Assembly (NCBI GenBank): GCA_003645385.1
Contig: QNEY01000089.1
Location: forward strand, 1-7,001
From: Gammaproteobacteria bacterium
GTDB lineage: Bacteria > Pseudomonadota > Gammaproteobacteria > Nitrosococcales > Methylophagaceae
Reading direction: 5' to 3'
DNA length: 7,001 nt
Under the pieces are notes generated by a model. The model was given only the letters and a program-made list of their open reading frames with translations, was not told the DNA's origin and did not search any database. Both the position numbers and the translations under genes were made by a program. How positions within the stretch are numbered: position 1 is the stretch's first letter; each line of letters begins with the position of its first letter. Positions 4,678-7,001 of the stretch are shown one piece after another.

Positions 4678-7001
4678 CTATGCATAAAGGCGTTGTTCGC
4701 CTTTCCCATCAACATTTTTAATACAGCGATCACATAATTCAGGATGAGTTTCGTGACTGCCCACTTCTTCTGTTTGATGCCAACAACGATCACAGCGTTC
4801 ATATTCTGAAGGTGTTAATTTTAATGACAAACCAGACACCGAACTTTCAATAACCTCTGCAGTTTGTTCGCTTGCAGGCAATAATGTCGCTCGTGATGTG
4901 ATCAACACAAATTTCAGCTCATCACCCAATGTATTTAATATTTTAAATAATTCAGGTTCAGCATATAACGTCACTTCTGCCGTCAAACCACCCTTAATCT
5001 TGCCATCAGCACGAAGTGTCTCAAGCTCTTTTGAGACGGCATCACGTACAGCGAACACTTGCTCCCAAAAAGCCAAATTAAATTTAGAATTCTCAGCCAA
5101 TGGAGTTAATTTTTCATACCATGTATTTAACAATACCGATTCATTTCGTTCGCCGGGCAAATAATCCCACAATTCATCAGCAGTAAAACTAAGAATAGGA
5201 GCCATCCAACGGGTTAATGCCTCCAGAATATGATACATCGCAGTTTGGCTTGAACGACGACCCAAACTATCGCCTTGCATTGTGTACTGACGATCTTTAG
5301 TGATATCAAGATACAAACTACCCATTTCCTGAGCACAGAAATTGTGGATCTTCTGGTAAATCACATGGAAATTGTAACTTTCATAAGCTTCTAAAATATC
5401 TTGCTGACAGTGATAAGCACGATCAACTGCCCACTGATCCAAAGCCAACATATCTTTAGCTGCAACTTGATCGGTTGCTGGATTAAAATCAGATAAGTTA
5501 GATAATAAATAACGTGATGTATTTCGAATACGACGATATGAATCAGCAGTACGCTTTAAAATCTCATCCGACACGCTCATTTCTGCACTGTAATCAGAAG
5601 ATGCAGTCCATAAACGAATAATATCAGCACCTAAATTATTTACCACTTTTTGAGGTGCAACCACATTACCCAATGATTTTGACATTTTCTTACCATCAGC
5701 ATCGACCACAAAACCATGTGTTAATACAGATTTATACGGAGCTTTACCCGTTGATGCAATAGATGTTAATAATGAAGATTGGAACCAACCACGATGTTGA
5801 TCACTTCCTTCCAAATACAAGTCCGCAGGACGATGTAAATAATCACGACGTGCTAAGACACAAGCATGTGATACGCCCGAGTCAAACCAAACATCTAGGG
5901 TATCACCTACTTTTTCATAATCAGCAGCCTCATCACTCAGCCAATCTGTGATATCAGAATCAAACCAGGCATTAATGCCTTGCTGTTCAACTTTCTGAGC
6001 AACCTGATCCATCAATTGTTGCGTATCAGGATGCAATTCACCTGTTTGCTGATGGACAAATAATGGAATCGGTACACCCCAAGTACGCTGACGAGATACA
6101 CACCAATCAGGACGACCTTCAACCATACCTTCAATACGTTTTTGACCCCATTCAGGCATCCATTGTGTTTCAGTAATAGCTTGCATGGCAGCATCACGAA
6201 GACCATTTTGGTCCATACTGACAAACCATTGTGGTGTCGCCCGGAAAATGATTGGACTTTTGTGGCGCCAGCAATGTGGGTAACTATGTTGAATATCAAT
6301 ATGCTTCAACAAAGCTCCTTTCTCGGTCAATAATTCAATAACACTTGGATTAGCTTTAAATACTGACTGACCAGCAAAGATCTCAGTATCAGGTAAGAAC
6401 ACACCATTTGAACCAACTGGGTTATAGACTTCTAAATCATATTTTAAACCAACGGTGAAGTCATCTTGACCATGACCAGGAGCAGTATGAACTGCTCCGG
6501 TACCCGCCTCAGCAGTAACATGATCACCTAAAATAATTGGTACCTGTTTGTCATAGAACGGATGTTGCAGTAATAAACCTTCAACATCTTCACCTTTGCA
6601 ACGTGCAACAACTTCACCTGTCATGCCATAACGCTCTAATGCTGATTCATATAATGCCTCAGCCAATAACAAACGCTCATTACCGGCTTGCACGACAACA
6701 TAATCGTAGGCAGGGTTCAGTGATACAGCTTGGTTAGCGGGTAATGTCCAGGGTGTTGTTGTCCAGATAGGAACACTGATTTTTCCTGAGCCCGTTGACT
6801 TGGTTGCAGCTTCAAATGCACTATTATCTATGACCGTAAAGCGAACATCGATTGCAGGAGAGGTTTTATCTTCGTATTCAACTTCAGCTTCAGCCAACGC
6901 ACTACCACAATCAACACACCAATGAACAGGTTTGACGCCTTTGTGTAAGTGACCTTGTTTCACAATCTCATTCAATGTACGAATAATGTCAGCTTCAAAG
7001 C
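4678..7001 (-). CDS. ileS: Isoleucyl-tRNA synthetase, 5' end missing at window edge
   Basis: Class I aminoacyl-tRNA synthetase charging tRNA-Ile. The frame is open to the right edge; about 773 residues are visible and, against the 938-residue E. coli protein, roughly 165 N-terminal residues with the HIGH motif lie outside. Counting from the codon at 6973-6975 as residue 1, one sees the CP1 editing domain with WTTTPWTLPANQ (71-82) and GTGAVHTAPGHGQDDF (158-173), the WCVSRQRTWGVPIP catalytic segment (291-304), WFDSGVSH (363-370), DQHRGWFQSS (392-401), KMSKS (430-434), the anticodon-binding helical region (about 480-650) and a C-terminal zinc finger with Cys728, Cys731, Cys748 and Cys751. The zinc finger ends at the natural C-terminus, so the 3' end is intact. 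The residue-1 TTG is not the real start: the codons upstream read FEADIIRT, matching the family. It is followed closely by lspA. Confidence 0.98.
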   Translation of the reverse strand, partial: FEADIIRTLNEIVKQGHLHKGVKPVHWCVDCGSALAEAEVEYEDKTSPAIDVRFTVIDNSAFEAATKSTGSGKISVPIWTTTPWTLPANQAVSLNPAYDYVVVQAGNERLLLAEALYESALERYGMTGEVVARCKGEDVEGLLLQHPFYDKQVPIILGDHVTAEAGTGAVHTAPGHGQDDFTVGLKYDLEVYNPVGSNGVFLPDTEIFAGQSVFKANPSVIELLTEKGALLKHIDIQHSYPHCWRHKSPIIFRATPQWFVSMDQNGLRDAAMQAITETQWMPEWGQKRIEGMVEGRPDWCVSRQRTWGVPIPLFVHQQTGELHPDTQQLMDQVAQKVEQQGINAWFDSDITDWLSDEAADYEKVGDTLDVWFDSGVSHACVLARRDYLHRPADLYLEGSDQHRGWFQSSLLTSIASTGKAPYKSVLTHGFVVDADGKKMSKSLGNVVAPQKVVNNLGADIIRLWTASSDYSAEMSVSDEILKRTADSYRRIRNTSRYLLSNLSDFNPATDQVAAKDMLALDQWAVDRAYHCQQDILEAYESYNFHVIYQKIHNFCAQEMGSLYLDITKDRQYTMQGDSLGRRSSQTAMYHILEALTRWMAPILSFTADELWDYLPGERNESVLLNTWYEKLTPLAENSKFNLAFWEQVFAVRDAVSKELETLRADGKIKGGLTAEVTLYAEPELFKILNTLGDELKFVLITSRATLLPASEQTAEVIESSVSGLSLKLTPSEYERCDRCWHQTEEVGSHETHPELCDRCIKNVDGKGEQRLYA

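Noticed and set aside
4898..5164. Plus-strand open frame opposite the 3' part of ileS
   Set aside because: Low-complexity serine/asparagine composition typical of an antisense frame, and fully covered by ileS.
6012..6299. Second minus-strand frame inside ileS, 95 codons
   Set aside because: Out-of-frame shadow of the conserved ileS catalytic region with no motif of its own; the ileS frame is intact throughout.
5763..6737. Three short plus-strand frames opposite ileS (5763-5951, 6142-6333, 6537-6737)
   Set aside because: Short, histidine-rich or unstructured translations opposite a conserved synthetase; no evidence of coding.
6973..6975. TTG as the start of a shorter ileS
   Set aside because: The frame continues upstream with residues FEADIIRT that match the family, so the gene simply runs off the window.

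Overview
This is a compact housekeeping stretch from a bacterial chromosome. All seven genes lie on the minus strand, so transcription runs from high to low coordinates. The proteins are closest in recalled character to Gammaproteobacteria: the cmk-rpsA junction, a Pseudomonas-like TyrA/AroA pair, and an IleS and LspA with proteobacterial motifs. The DNA is moderately AT-rich (by eye a little over 40% GC). That would fit a lower-GC marine or methylotrophic gammaproteobacterium such as the Methylophaga/Cycloclasticus group, but the genus is a guess and nothing here proves it.

Layout in the direction of transcription: ileS (4678-7001, 5' end cut off by the window edge), a 15-bp gap, lspA (4201-4662), a 4-bp ATGA overlap, hisC (3107-4204), a 4-bp GTGA overlap, tyrA (2223-3110, GTG start), a 43-bp gap, aroA (860-2179, GTG start), an 8-bp overlap, cmk (199-867), a 107-bp intergenic region, and rpsA (1-91, first 30 codons only). 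No gene-free stretch exceeds about 110 bp. I see no tRNA, rRNA, insertion sequence, CRISPR array or phage gene. The open frames on the plus strand are shadows of the real genes.

The genes fall into two functional blocks. ileS-lspA provides isoleucyl-tRNA synthetase and the lipoprotein signal peptidase. hisC-tyrA-aroA-cmk-rpsA is the downstream half of the conserved (serC)-(pheA)-hisC-tyrA-aroA-cmk-rpsA supercluster. In it AroA makes the chorismate precursor EPSP, TyrA and an HisC-type aminotransferase finish tyrosine/phenylalanine synthesis, and Cmk and ribosomal protein S1 supply nucleotide metabolism and translation. The tight spacing implies one long transcript. rpsA probably also has its own promoter and a structured leader in the 107-bp gap.

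No undescribed system was found. The points worth a second look are the joining of ileS-lspA directly to the aromatic cluster where pheA would be expected, an unfused tyrA/aroA pair whose AroA has class-II motifs but a glycine at the CP4-alanine position, a Ser-Arg cofactor-specificity site in TyrA, and mutually exclusive hairpins in the rpsA leader.
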